Shown: positions 1 through 8,685, numbered from the stretch's first letter. The stretch: 64,000 bases of DNA from Thermosipho japonicus (GCF_014201655.1 NZ_JACHEX010000001.1:487751-551750); one strand, 5' to 3'. Made by a program: numbers and translations. Notes: generated from the letters alone by a model not told the origin.

Positions 1-1
1 A

Positions 2-793
2 AGGACAACCGAATTTAACACCAAAAAGCTTCTTGATGGTAAACTCGAAAGCTTTAGGTCCGAAGTCGATGCTAAAGTCGTTACCGGCGGTAATATTAAC
101 TTAGAACTCAATACTCCTGTTAGTTCCGCTGCATCAGAGGGAACTTATATTATAGAAGTAGGTCAACTCAATGGTGCTGAAACTAGTGCATTAGATGTAA
201 GGATTACACTCATAACAGCCGGTGGAACAAGCACTACTTCAGCAACCCTTGGAGCAGCTTCTGCTACTTTAGGAAATATAACTTTCAAATGGGATTCAAC
301 AGTGTTCGATATAGATGATTTTGGTGGGGCATTACCTAAAAATGAAGTCGTTGATAGTGCAGTTGTAAGAGTAGAAGCAGTAAACACATCAGCAAATCAA
401 TTAATCTTCCAAATTGGTTCAAACGAAGGACACAATATGATTGCAGGAATTGATGATATGAGTGCTGGTGCTCTTGGTATTACAACAACATCTCTCGATG
501 TCACAACTCAAGATGCTGCAGAAAGATCAATCATGGTCATTGATGCAGCCATCCACAAAGTAAGTTCACAAAGAGCTGCTCTCGGTGCTGTACAAAACAG
601 ATTAGAACACACAATTTCCAACCTCGGTGTTGCAGCTGAAAACTTAACAGCAGCAGAAAGCCGTGTAAGAGATGCAGATATGGCAAAAGAAATGATGGAG
701 TTTACCAAACAACAAATACTCCTCCAAAGCAGTATGGGAATGCTTGCTCAAGCAAATGCTCAACCTCAAAATGTATTGCAATTGTTAAGATAA
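2..793 (+). CDS. fliC: Flagellin, C-terminal part (gene cut by window start)
   Basis: This is the structural protein of the flagellar filament, exported by the flagellar type III system. The frame is open from the first bases of the window, so the start lies outside. The opening residues (EFNTKKLLDGKL) match the end of the conserved N-terminal D0/D1 region. A Thr/Ala/Ser-rich variable middle follows, then the typical C-terminal helix: AAERSIMVIDAAIHKVSSQR, QNRLEHTISNL, ESRVRDADMAKEM and a terminal NVLQLLR. An internal GTG at 302 is not the start, because conserved flagellin sequence continues upstream of it in the same frame. Codons here are richer in C and G (ACC, CTC, GTC) than in the next operon, as expected for a highly expressed gene. 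A strong terminator follows at once, so the gene is likely transcribed alone. Confidence 0.95.
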   Translation, partial: RTTEFNTKKLLDGKLESFRSEVDAKVVTGGNINLELNTPVSSAASEGTYIIEVGQLNGAETSALDVRITLITAGGTSTTSATLGAASATLGNITFKWDSTVFDIDDFGGALPKNEVVDSAVVRVEAVNTSANQLIFQIGSNEGHNMIAGIDDMSAGALGITTTSLDVTTQDAAERSIMVIDAAIHKVSSQRAALGAVQNRLEHTISNLGVAAENLTAAESRVRDADMAKEMMEFTKQQILLQSSMGMLAQANAQPQNVLQLLR

Positions 794-810
794 AACATTA
801 TATTTTTAAC

Positions 811-847
811 AAACTTAAGTGGGCACACCGCCCACTTAAGTTTTTTT
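811..847 (+). terminator. Rho-independent terminator of flagellin
   Basis: A perfect 14-bp stem (811-824 with 830-843) encloses a 5-nt loop (825-829) and is followed by a run of T to 847. It ends the flagellin transcript and separates it from the sugar-modification operon. Confidence 0.93.
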
Positions 848-973
848 AGGATAAAAATAAAAAAGCAAAGAATTATAAAGTGCAATTTACAAAAATAAAA
901 TTATTTGTATCATAAATATCAATAACTATCAAATTCTTAAAAACTAAAAAAATCAAGTCATACAAAATAAATT

Positions 974-1002
974 TTGTCACTATTTTTTGAATTACTTACA
1001 AT
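974..1002 (+). promoter_or_regulatory. Candidate sigma-A promoter before the sugar operon
   Basis: TTGTCA (974-979) and TACAAT (997-1002) stand 17 bp apart, a good spacing. The expected start point (about 1008-1010) falls inside the Shine-Dalgarno GGAGGG (1004-1009) of the next gene, so either the transcript is almost leaderless or this match is a coincidence. No better promoter was seen in 848-1014, which is otherwise AT-rich sequence without a recognisable feature. Confidence 0.35.
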
Positions 1003-1014
1003 AGGAGGGATTTT

Positions 1015-1989
1015 ATGTTTGAATTAAAAAACTCTAGAGTTTTAGTAATTGGTGGGGCAGGTTTTATAGGTTCTCATGTTGTAGAAGAATTATTAAAAGA
1101 AGACGTTAAAGAAGTCATTATTTACGATAATTTTGTAAGGGGAAAAATGAAAAATTTAAATGAAGCTTTAAAAGATCCTAGATGTAAAATATATGAATAT
1201 GGTGGAGATATTAGAGATATTGATATTTTAAATTCAGCAATGAAAGGTATAGACTATGTTTTTCATTTAGCTGCTCTATGGTTATTACAATGCTATGATT
1301 TTCCAAGAGCTGCTTTTGAAACAAATATAGCTGGAACTTTCAACGTGATCGAAGCTTGTAAAAATAACAATATAAAAAAACTAGTTTTTTCATCATCTGC
1401 TTCAGTATATGGAAATGCATTAGAAATTCCAATGAAAGAAACTCATCCATTTAACAACGAAACTTTTTATGGTGCAACAAAAATTGCAGGTGAACAAATG
1501 TTACATGCTTTTCACAAGAGATATGGTTTAAATTATGTTGGGTTAAGATATATGAATGTTTATGGACCTAGACAAGATTATAACGGTGCTTATGTTTCAG
1601 TAATAATGAAAATACTTGATAAAATAGACGCTGGAGAACAACCTGAAGTTTATGGTGATGGTTCACAAACGTACGATTTCATACACGTTAGAGATGTTGC
1701 AAAAGCTAACATTGCAGCATTAAAAGCCAATGTTACAAGCGGTTTCTATAACATTGGTACAGGAAAAGGAACATCAATTAAAGATTTAGCTGAAATGTTA
1801 ATTAAACTTACTAACTTTAAAGGTAAAATAAAATATGTTCCTCAAGGTAAAACATTTGTAACTCATAGAATTGGTTCAACAGAAAAGGCTGAAAAAGATT
1901 TAGGATTTAAAGCATCTGTTGAATTGGAAGAAGGCTTAAAAAGTTTAATTGAATGGAGAAAAAAAGATAAAAAAGAAAGGAAGATCTAA
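1015..1989 (+). CDS. NAD-dependent nucleotide-sugar epimerase/dehydratase (extended SDR)
   Basis: This 324-residue extended short-chain dehydrogenase/reductase probably acts on a nucleotide sugar (UDP-glucose 4-epimerase or a related dehydratase) in the cytoplasm. The Rossmann dinucleotide motif GGAGFIG is at residues 13-19. The SSSASVYG strand and the catalytic YGATK (Tyr152, Lys156) are intact, and the substrate-side motif RYMNVYGPRQ follows. Start: ATG after a clear GGAGGG. It is first in an AT-rich run of five genes and is followed within 2 bp by a DegT aminotransferase; this pair commonly makes a 4-keto and then a 4-amino sugar nucleotide. Exact substrate cannot be told from sequence. 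The run of Lys-rich residues at the C terminus is normal for AT-rich genes. Confidence 0.85.
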   Translation: MFELKNSRVLVIGGAGFIGSHVVEELLKEDVKEVIIYDNFVRGKMKNLNEALKDPRCKIYEYGGDIRDIDILNSAMKGIDYVFHLAALWLLQCYDFPRAAFETNIAGTFNVIEACKNNNIKKLVFSSSASVYGNALEIPMKETHPFNNETFYGATKIAGEQMLHAFHKRYGLNYVGLRYMNVYGPRQDYNGAYVSVIMKILDKIDAGEQPEVYGDGSQTYDFIHVRDVAKANIAALKANVTSGFYNIGTGKGTSIKDLAEMLIKLTNFKGKIKYVPQGKTFVTHRIGSTEKAEKDLGFKASVELEEGLKSLIEWRKKDKKERKI

Positions 1990-1990
1990 A

Positions 1991-3214
1991 GTGAAAATTC
2001 CTATTACTAAACCTTATTTTTCAGAAGATGAATATAATGAAATTAAAGAAGCTTTAGATAGTGGATGGTTAGTTCAAGGACCAAAGGTAAAAAAATTCGA
2101 AGAATTATTTTCAAAATACACGGGTGTCAAGTATGCAAAAGCTACTTCTTCATGTACTACAGCTTTGCATCTAGGATTAACTGTATTAGGAGTAGAAAAA
2201 GGTCAAGACGTAATAGTTCCTTCTTTTACATATGTTGCTACTCCAAATTCTGTAGAATATACAAAAGCCACCCCTATTTTTTGTGACATAGATTTAAGAA
2301 CTTATAACTTAGATCCAAAAAAAGTAAAAGAGATTATAGAAAAAAATTATATTTTTAAAAATAACAATCTTGTAAATAAAAAAACGGGAAATATATTAAC
2401 TACAATTTTAACTGTTCATCAATTTGGACTAGCTTCGGATATAATAGAATTAAACAAGATAGCAACTAAATACAATTTAAAAATTTTAGAAGATGGCGCA
2501 TGTGCTGTAGGAGCAAGGATTAATAATGTACATGTTGGAAATTTCGGTAACATGTGTGCCTTTAGTTTTCATCCCAGAAAATCTATTACAACCGGTGAAG
2601 GCGGAATGATAGTGACTAATAATCTTAAGGAAGCAGAATTAATAGAGGCTTTACGATCCCATGGTGCAACATTATCTGATTTACAAAGACATTTAAAAAA
2701 AGGGTATTTGCTACCTGAATTCAATTTGTTAGGTTATAATTATAGGATGACAGATATTCAAGGAGCAATAGGAATTCATCAAATGAAAAAACTAGATTTA
2801 ATATTAAACAGAAAAAAAGAAATAGCAAAAATATATCTTGAAGAACTAAAAGATCTTAAAGGGTTTGTTTTACCATTTGTTCCAAAAAATTACGAACATG
2901 GCTGGCAATCATTTGTATGTAGAATTGATAATGACGTATTAAACATAAGTATCGAAAAAGCCAGCGAAAAAAGAAATAAATTAATGAGCGAATTAGAAGA
3001 TTTAGGTATTGCAACACGGCAAGGCACTCATGCGTCACACACATTAGGTTACTATAAAAATAAATACAAATTAAATGATTATGACTGTATTAACTCTTAT
3101 AAAGCCGATAAATTAACTATATCTCTACCAATGTATTTTGAAATGACAGAATATGAATTAAGTTATGTAATAACTAATTTAAAAAAAGTGTGGAAAAAAA
3201 TATTTAGTTTTTAA
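1991..3214 (+). CDS. DegT/DnrJ/EryC1-family sugar aminotransferase
   Basis: This PLP-dependent aminotransferase of about 407 residues should transfer an amino group from glutamate to a keto-sugar nucleotide. Diagnostic features are KPYFSEDEYNEIKEAL with DSGWLVQGPKV at the N terminus, SCTTALHLGL, PSFTYVATPNSVEY, the LEDGACAVGA strand, and the PLP lysine in HPRKSITTGEGG (Lys197). The GTG at 1991 is the best start: it follows an AGGA-type ribosome site and begins with the usual family opening (KIPITKP). An ATG at 1949 would add 14 Lys-rich residues overlapping the previous gene. A somewhat long insert around residues 110-135 (FKNNNLVNKK) sits between the PLP-binding strands. Together with the upstream epimerase and downstream formyltransferase it suggests an N-formylated amino sugar as the product. 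Confidence 0.88.
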   Translation: MKIPITKPYFSEDEYNEIKEALDSGWLVQGPKVKKFEELFSKYTGVKYAKATSSCTTALHLGLTVLGVEKGQDVIVPSFTYVATPNSVEYTKATPIFCDIDLRTYNLDPKKVKEIIEKNYIFKNNNLVNKKTGNILTTILTVHQFGLASDIIELNKIATKYNLKILEDGACAVGARINNVHVGNFGNMCAFSFHPRKSITTGEGGMIVTNNLKEAELIEALRSHGATLSDLQRHLKKGYLLPEFNLLGYNYRMTDIQGAIGIHQMKKLDLILNRKKEIAKIYLEELKDLKGFVLPFVPKNYEHGWQSFVCRIDNDVLNISIEKASEKRNKLMSELEDLGIATRQGTHASHTLGYYKNKYKLNDYDCINSYKADKLTISLPMYFEMTEYELSYVITNLKKVWKKIFSF

Positions 3215-3289
3215 TTTTTTTAATCACGTGAAACTCTTCTGAATTTTTCAGTTTATGAACTAGAAAAAATTCGAGGGATGAGGTGAAAA

Positions 3290-4180
3290 ATGAAAAAAAT
3301 ATTATTTATTGGCAGTAAAGAGATTGGAGAAAAAACACTTAAATTAATAGCTAATAAATTACCAGAAAGCCTTTGTGGAATAGTAACAATTAATGATGAA
3401 ATTGATATGAGAAGTAGAAAAAACAACATAATAAAAATCGGACAAAATTTAAAAATTCCCGTATTTATAGGAGATAATCATGAAATAGAAAAAATAATAA
3501 ATTTAAAAAAACCTGATTTAGCTTTAGTAGTCGGATGGTATAAAATAATCCCAGAACATATATTAAAAATGGTCCCAATGGGATTTTTTGGTTTACATCA
3601 CTCCCTTTTACCAAAATATAGAGGTGGCTCTCCATTAGTTTGGGCAGTTATTAATGATGAAAAAGTCGTAGGAACAACACTATTTAAACTAGCAAATGGT
3701 ATTGATAATGGGCTAATATTTGATCAAAAAAAGATAGAAATAAATGAAAAAGACTATATATCAGATATTATAGAAAAAATTAGCGCTCTTGATCTTGAAA
3801 TAATAGAAAAATTTATTTTTTCAATAAAAAACAACTTAGATTTAAATCTTAAACTTCAAAAAGAGGAAGATGCTACATATTGTTTACAAAGAAAACCCGA
3901 AGACGGAAAAATTAATTGGAACTGGCCAATCAAGAAATGCTATAATTTTATTAGAGCACAATCAAAACCCTATCCTGGTGCATTTACTTATTTCGAAAAT
4001 TCCAAAATTATAATTTGGAAAGCTTCCATGACCAACACAATTTTCTATGGAAAACCAGGAACTATCGTAAATTTTAATGGAAAGTTAGGAGTAATTACAG
4101 GCGATCAGAAGTTAATGTTATTAGAAAACATAGAAAATTTAGGAAATGACAAGATAAAACCTTTTAAAAATTTCTACTAA
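3290..4180 (+). CDS. Formyltransferase-family protein (Fmt-like, sugar N-formyltransferase candidate)
   Basis: This 296-residue protein resembles methionyl-tRNA formyltransferase but sits in a sugar-modification operon, so it more likely formylates an amino sugar from 10-formyl-tetrahydrofolate. The core motif HHSLLPKYRGGSPLVWAV and the later GIDNGLI are clear. In the family the catalytic triad is Asn-His-Asp (N108, H110, D146 in E. coli Fmt). Here His103 and Asp139 are kept at exactly the same spacing, but the Asn position is Gly101. A C-terminal domain of the Fmt type follows (EDATYCLQRKPEDGKINW, FIRAQSKPYPGAF). Start: ATG after GAGGTGA. The 75-bp gap before it holds no clear terminator. 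It could also be a formyltransferase-like protein with changed chemistry. Confidence 0.78.
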   Translation: MKKILFIGSKEIGEKTLKLIANKLPESLCGIVTINDEIDMRSRKNNIIKIGQNLKIPVFIGDNHEIEKIINLKKPDLALVVGWYKIIPEHILKMVPMGFFGLHHSLLPKYRGGSPLVWAVINDEKVVGTTLFKLANGIDNGLIFDQKKIEINEKDYISDIIEKISALDLEIIEKFIFSIKNNLDLNLKLQKEEDATYCLQRKPEDGKINWNWPIKKCYNFIRAQSKPYPGAFTYFENSKIIIWKASMTNTIFYGKPGTIVNFNGKLGVITGDQKLMLLENIENLGNDKIKPFKNFY

Positions 4181-4196
4181 TCAGCAGGTGATAGTT

Positions 4197-5582
4197 ATGA
4201 TTTCTGTTCTTCACTGCCCAGTTGTAATTGCTAACAATTCAGTTGTTATATCTAAATATTTACAAAAATTAGGAGTTAACTCAAAAGTCATTTCATACTT
4301 TAAAACTTGGTTAGATTTTAAGGGCGATATCAATCTAAATTTAGATAAATATCCCCTCCCCGAAAGAAATAAAATCGTAAAAAAATTCTTTTCTGAAAAT
4401 ATAGATTTTTTTAAAAAGTTTGATATTATTCATTATCATTTTTTTGATACGTTAACATTTGGAACCTCTTTTGGAGGATGGAATGCATACCCTGAAAAAA
4501 ATCCGTACTGGGAATTAGAATATTTCAAAAACTTAGGAAAGAAAATTGTTGTAAGCTCATGGGGATCTGATGTAAGAAACAATTCAAAGTTTGTATACTA
4601 TCAACTTAAATTTGAAGGAGAAAAAAATTTACCTTATCCACCTTTAAATACTTATAATCAGTATTTTAAAATATGGGAATTTTCAAAATATAGTGATGCA
4701 ATTGTTCATGGAGATAGTGAACAGTTAAAGCATACCCCTTATGGAATTATGATACCTATTCCCTTTGATCCAGAAAGTTATCAAATCACAGAATATAATA
4801 ATAACTTTAGCATAATTCACGCTCCTTCAAATAAATTTATTAAAGGTTCAAAATATGTACTAAAAGTATTTGATAAACTAAAACTAAAATATCCTAAAAT
4901 AGAATTTAAACTTATTACAAATTTAAAACATGAAGAGGCCAAAAAAATATACTCTGGAAAGGGAATTGCCATTGATCAAATCAATTTTTCCATAGGATTG
5001 TTTTCTTTAGAAAGTTTGTATTTTGGAAGGGAAGTTATCTCTACTGTTCATGAATCAGAATTTATAAATGGTGATCCAAAATTATTCGCACCAATCCATT
5101 CTGTCTTTTCTGAAAAAGAATTGGAAGAAAAAATTGAATATCTAATCAATAATTATTCATCAACTATTAATGAAAAGAGAAAATACGTAATCGAAAACTT
5201 TTCAGCCGACAAGATTGCTAAGTTATATAAAGATTTATATCAAGTTCTATTGGATAACGAAAAAATACCTTTTATATTTAATCAAAAATGGTTATCTGAA
5301 TTTGATTCTGTCATCAAAAATAAATCATTTGCAAGTAATTATTATTCTAAAATAACTGATATATTACTTGAAAAGAAAGATTACGAAAGACTAGATTTTG
5401 AAATATCAAATGGAATTAATCTTGGAGATAATATTGAACTTATTGCAAAAAAAATATTTTCATTAAGGCTCAGAAACAAGTTTGAAGAAGCTAACAAACT
5501 TGAAAAAGCCAATGAAAAAGTGGTAAATACCGAAAAATACAAAACAATTTATTCTAAATTATCTAAATCGTTGGTGAAATAA
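4197..5582 (+). CDS. Glycosyltransferase-like protein (GT-B fold, group 1 type)
   Basis: This is a 461-residue cytoplasmic protein that looks like a GT-B glycosyltransferase: an N-terminal half with HCPVVIANNSVVISKYLQKL (a typical helix-capping opening), KFDIIHYHFFDTL and SSWGSDVR, then a C-terminal half with HAPSNKFIKGSKYVLKVF and an acidic helix around ISTVHESEF. The last 100 residues are a Lys/Glu-rich helical extension that I do not recognise. The ATG at 4197 follows AGGTGAT with good spacing; the GTG at 4188 lies within that ribosome site and is unlikely. It presumably attaches the sugar made by the upstream genes to a protein or lipid acceptor; the acceptor is unknown. Asparagine synthase follows 1 bp downstream. 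Confidence 0.68.
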   Translation: MISVLHCPVVIANNSVVISKYLQKLGVNSKVISYFKTWLDFKGDINLNLDKYPLPERNKIVKKFFSENIDFFKKFDIIHYHFFDTLTFGTSFGGWNAYPEKNPYWELEYFKNLGKKIVVSSWGSDVRNNSKFVYYQLKFEGEKNLPYPPLNTYNQYFKIWEFSKYSDAIVHGDSEQLKHTPYGIMIPIPFDPESYQITEYNNNFSIIHAPSNKFIKGSKYVLKVFDKLKLKYPKIEFKLITNLKHEEAKKIYSGKGIAIDQINFSIGLFSLESLYFGREVISTVHESEFINGDPKLFAPIHSVFSEKELEEKIEYLINNYSSTINEKRKYVIENFSADKIAKLYKDLYQVLLDNEKIPFIFNQKWLSEFDSVIKNKSFASNYYSKITDILLEKKDYERLDFEISNGINLGDNIELIAKKIFSLRLRNKFEEANKLEKANEKVVNTEKYKTIYSKLSKSLVK

Positions 5583-5583
5583 T

Positions 5584-7446
5584 ATGTGTGGAATAGTTGG
5601 TGCTTTCCTTAACGAAAATAATTCGGTTTCACCTCAAGACATTAAAAGAATGACAAACGCTATTGTTCACAGAGGTCCTGATGATTATGGAATATATACT
5701 CATAAAAACGTTGGGCTTGGACATAGAAGGTTGTCTATTCTTGACCTTTCATATCACGGTCATCAACCAATGATATCTAAAGATGGAAGATATGTTATTA
5801 CTTATAATGGCGAGATATATAATTATTTGGAATTAAAAAGTGAATTACAATCAAAAGGATACATATTTTACTCTAATACGGATACTGAAGTAGTATTAAA
5901 CGGATTTATAGAATATAACATCAAAATAATAGACAAATTAAACGGTATGTTTGCTTTTGCAATATATGATAGAAATGATAACATACTTTACTTAGCTAGA
6001 GATAGATATGGAATTAAACCATTATACTATAAATTAGATAATGCAAAATTATTATTTGCCTCTGAAATAAAAGCTTTATTTCAGTGGAATTTTATCAAAA
6101 AAGAAATTGATCTACTTGCCCTTGATGAATACATGTCTTTTCAAAATATTTTTACAGATAGAACTTTATATGAAGGCATAAAAATATTAAAGCCTGGGCA
6201 TTATGCAATAGTTAAATCCAGAAAAAATGAAATAGTTTTTGAACAATATAAGTATTGGGATTTTAATTTACACGATGAACTACAAATTTCAGAAGATGAA
6301 GCTATAGAAGAATTAGAAAGATTGTTCATTCAAGCTGTAAAAAGACAATTAATAAGTGATGTACCTTTGGGATCATACTTAAGTGGTGGCATGGATTCTG
6401 GATCCATTGTAGCAATAGCTTCAAGAAGTTTAAAAAGATTAAAAACATTTACATGTGGCTATGATATGACTTCCGTTGCTGGCTTTGAAGCTGGTTTTGA
6501 CGAAAGACAGTATGCTGAAATGATATCTAATACATATAAAACAGAACAATATGAAGTTGTCTTACACGAAGGAGATCTATATGAAGTTATTGATGATCTG
6601 GTATATCATTTAGATTACCCAAGACTGGGAATGTCTTATTCGAATTACTATATCGCAAATCTAGCTTCTAAATTTGTGAAAGTTGTTTTAAGTGGTGCTG
6701 GTGGAGATGAATTATTTGCAGGTTATCCTTGGAGATACTACCATGCTCTTGGAAAAAAAAGTAAAAATGAGTTTATAGATTCTTACTATAATTATTGGCA
6801 AAGACTTGTAAAAGACGATGAAAAAAACTTATTATACACTGATGAAATAAAGAAAAAGATTCCAAAGTATAATGCTTATGAAGCTTTTAAATATGTTTTT
6901 AAAGAATATGATTTTCCTATAAAAACAAACAAAGATCTCATAAATGCATCGCTATATTTTGAATTAAAAACATTCTTGCATGGACTTTTAATTATTGAAG
7001 ATAAAATAAGTATGGCACATTCACTAGAAACTAGAGTTCCATTTCTGGATAATGATTTAGTTGATTTTGCAACAAAAATTCCATTAGAATACAAACTAAA
7101 AAATTATGAAGAATATCAGAAAATAGACGAAAATGAAATAAAGAAAAAAGACAAATATTTTGAGACAAATATCGGGAAAAATATTCTACGAAAAGTTATG
7201 AAAAAATTTATTCCTAACGAAATAATAGAAAGAAAAAAACAAGGTTTTAGCTCTCCTGATGCTTCTTGGTACAGAGCAAAAGGAAAAGATTACCTAATAA
7301 AATTTTTAAACAAACCTAACAATACAGAATTTTATAATTATATCAATAAAGATTTTGTAATAAAAACAATAGATAAACATTTTTCTGGCCAAAATAAAAG
7401 ATTACTATTATGGTCATTTTTAAATTTAAGCAGATTAAAATTGTAA
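5584..7446 (+). CDS. asnB: Asparagine synthase (glutamine-hydrolysing), AsnB type
   Basis: A 620-residue class II glutamine amidotransferase fused to an ATP-pyrophosphatase domain. It converts aspartate (or, in glycan operons, a related carboxylate) to the amide with glutamine and ATP. The nucleophilic Cys2 opens the protein (MCGIVGAF), followed by HRGPDDYG, GHRRLSILD, YNGEIYN and RDRYGIKPLYY. The PP-loop SGGMDS is at residues 267-272, and SGAGGDELFAGYPWRYYH and HSLETRVPFLDNDLVD mark the synthase domain. It is the last gene of the operon that starts at 1015 and begins 1 bp after the glycosyltransferase, with GGTGA as ribosome site. AsnB paralogues are frequent in surface-glycan clusters, so a role in amidating a sugar acid is possible besides asparagine supply. 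Confidence 0.92.
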   Translation: MCGIVGAFLNENNSVSPQDIKRMTNAIVHRGPDDYGIYTHKNVGLGHRRLSILDLSYHGHQPMISKDGRYVITYNGEIYNYLELKSELQSKGYIFYSNTDTEVVLNGFIEYNIKIIDKLNGMFAFAIYDRNDNILYLARDRYGIKPLYYKLDNAKLLFASEIKALFQWNFIKKEIDLLALDEYMSFQNIFTDRTLYEGIKILKPGHYAIVKSRKNEIVFEQYKYWDFNLHDELQISEDEAIEELERLFIQAVKRQLISDVPLGSYLSGGMDSGSIVAIASRSLKRLKTFTCGYDMTSVAGFEAGFDERQYAEMISNTYKTEQYEVVLHEGDLYEVIDDLVYHLDYPRLGMSYSNYYIANLASKFVKVVLSGAGGDELFAGYPWRYYHALGKKSKNEFIDSYYNYWQRLVKDDEKNLLYTDEIKKKIPKYNAYEAFKYVFKEYDFPIKTNKDLINASLYFELKTFLHGLLIIEDKISMAHSLETRVPFLDNDLVDFATKIPLEYKLKNYEEYQKIDENEIKKKDKYFETNIGKNILRKVMKKFIPNEIIERKKQGFSSPDASWYRAKGKDYLIKFLNKPNNTEFYNYINKDFVIKTIDKHFSGQNKRLLLWSFLNLSRLKL

Positions 7447-7551
7447 ATTAAATCCAAATAGTTCTAAAATAACTTGTAAAATTGATTTTCCTTAAATACT
7501 AGTAAATTAATTTCAAATTCTAAAGTTCTCCCCAACAAAACTATTTACACA

Positions 7552-7598
7552 TTGTTTACATAACATAAACTTGTAAAATTACAAATGTATGGTAAAAT
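7552..7598 (+). promoter_or_regulatory. Promoter(s) of the rplJL-rpoBC operon
   Basis: TTGTAA (7571-7576) and TAAAAT (7593-7598) are 16 bp apart, and the -10 is embedded in TGGTAAAAT, the same string seen before the L21 leader. An overlapping second option is TTGTTT (7552-7557) with TAAAAT (7574-7579), also 16 bp apart. The stretch 7447-7551 upstream is AT-rich and shows no terminator or gene. Confidence 0.6.
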
Positions 7599-7604
7599 TT
7601 AGTC

Positions 7605-7715
7605 GATGCTGAAGACGGCAGGTTAAATAAAGGCGTATGCCGCCTGCCCGAGGCAGAATGGGAAATATTATTTTCCCATTTGTTGTTGCCTCGGAAAACC
7701 GAGGTTTATTTTTTT
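7605..7715 (+). ncRNA. Ribosomal protein L10 leader with attenuator hairpin
   Basis: The untranslated leader of rplJ forms a compact structure of the L10-leader type. GGCAGG (7617-7622) pairs with CCTGCC (7643-7648), enclosing GGC-gtat-GCC (7632-7641). Then CCGAGGCA (7648-7655) can pair with TGCCTCGG (7687-7694) around an inner 8-bp stem (7658-7665 with 7672-7679). A competing hairpin CCTCGG-aaaa-CCGAGG (7689-7704) followed by a T-rich run to 7715 forms a terminator. The two pairings share 7689-7694 and exclude each other. Known biology: L10 or the L10-L12 complex binds such leaders and represses its own operon. Inference: binding here switches between antiterminator and terminator. Confidence 0.85.
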
Positions 7716-7731
7716 GTAGGAGGTGGAGAAA

Positions 7732-8274
7732 TTGCTGACTAGAGCACAAAAGGAACAATTAGTTAAAGAATTATCAGAAGTTTTAAAAAATTCATCTTTA
7801 ATTCTTTTCTCTGACTACAAAGGACTTAACGTTGCACAGATTACAGACCTCAGAAAAAAACTTAGAGAAAAACTTGCTGATGGTGCAAGATATAGAGTAA
7901 TAAAAAATAGTGTCGCATATCTTGCACTAAAAGAGGCAGGTTACAACGTAGAAGAAATCGAAGATGTTTTTGCTGGTCCACTTGCAATTCTTTACGTTGA
8001 AGATGGAGATCCAATAGAAGCAATAAAAGTTATCTACGATTTCTCCAAAGAAATGAAAGGAATTCCTTCATTCAAAGGTCTTTACCTTGACGGCAAATTC
8101 TTTAGCGCTGATGAAGTTGAAAACCTATCCAAGCTTCCATCCAAAGAACAACTTCTTGCTATGGTTGTCAGTGGTGTACAAGGACCTATCAGAGGGCTTG
8201 TCAACGTACTATCTGGTACACTCAAGAGCTTACTTTATGCTCTTAATGCTATTAAAGATAAAAAATCAGAATAA
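7732..8274 (+). CDS. rplJ: 50S ribosomal protein L10
   Basis: This 180-residue protein forms the base of the L7/L12 stalk on the large ribosomal subunit and, as a complex with L12, represses its own mRNA. The sequence shows the usual N-terminal RNA-binding part (LTRAQKEQLVKELSEVLKN, FSDYKGLNVAQITDLRKKLR, RYRVIKNSVAYLALKEAG) and the C-terminal L12-binding helix (LVNVLSGTLKSLLYALNAI). The start is a TTG at 7732, seven bases after AGGAGG; the GTG at 7723 lies inside the ribosome site. It is preceded by a structured leader and followed 24 bp later by rplL. Confidence 0.96.
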   Translation: MLTRAQKEQLVKELSEVLKNSSLILFSDYKGLNVAQITDLRKKLREKLADGARYRVIKNSVAYLALKEAGYNVEEIEDVFAGPLAILYVEDGDPIEAIKVIYDFSKEMKGIPSFKGLYLDGKFFSADEVENLSKLPSKEQLLAMVVSGVQGPIRGLVNVLSGTLKSLLYALNAIKDKKSE

Positions 8275-8298
8275 TTTTATTTTAGGAGGTGTATACGT

Positions 8299-8685
8299 AT
8301 GACATTAGAAGAAATCGTTAGCGCAATTGAACAATTAACAGTAGCAGAACTTGCAGAACTCGTAAAAATGTTAGAAGACAAATTTGGAGTAAGTGCATCC
8401 GCACCAGTTATGGCAATGCCAATGGCAGGAGCAGCAGCAGGTGGTGCTGCAGCAGCAGAAGAAAAAACAGAATTTGATGTAGTTCTCAAGAGCTTCGGTG
8501 CAAAGAAAATTGAAGTTATCAAAGTCGTAAGAGAAATTACAGGACTTGGACTTAAAGAAGCAAAAGATCTCGTAGAAAAAGCAGGAACACCAGATGCTGT
8601 TGTAAAACAAGGCGCAGCAAAAGAAGAAGCAGAAGAAATCAAGAAAAAATTGGAAGCAGCTGGCGCAGAAGTAGAGCTTAAATAA
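8299..8685 (+). CDS. rplL: 50S ribosomal protein L7/L12
   Basis: A 128-residue stalk protein present in several copies per ribosome that recruits and stimulates translation GTPases. The N-terminal dimerisation helices ([20 protein letters not shown]) lead into a short Ala/Met/Gly-rich hinge and then the globular C-terminal domain with [20 protein letters not shown] and [10 protein letters not shown]. Length is normal for the family. Start: ATG after AGGAGGTG. A hairpin between this gene and rpoB probably lowers readthrough, giving more L12 than polymerase. A long minus-strand frame over this gene is only a shadow of its repetitive Ala/Glu codons. Confidence 0.97.
   Translation: MTLEEIVSAIEQLTVAELAELVKMLEDKFGVSASAPVMAMPMAGAAAGGAAAAEEKTEFDVVLKSFGAKKIEVIKVVREITGLGLKEAKDLVEKAGTPDAVVKQGAAKEEAEEIKKKLEAAGAEVELK

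Noticed and set aside
302-793. A complete short flagellin-like gene starting at GTG 302
   Set aside because: The frame is open and flagellin-like up to the window start, so this is only the 3' part of a longer gene.
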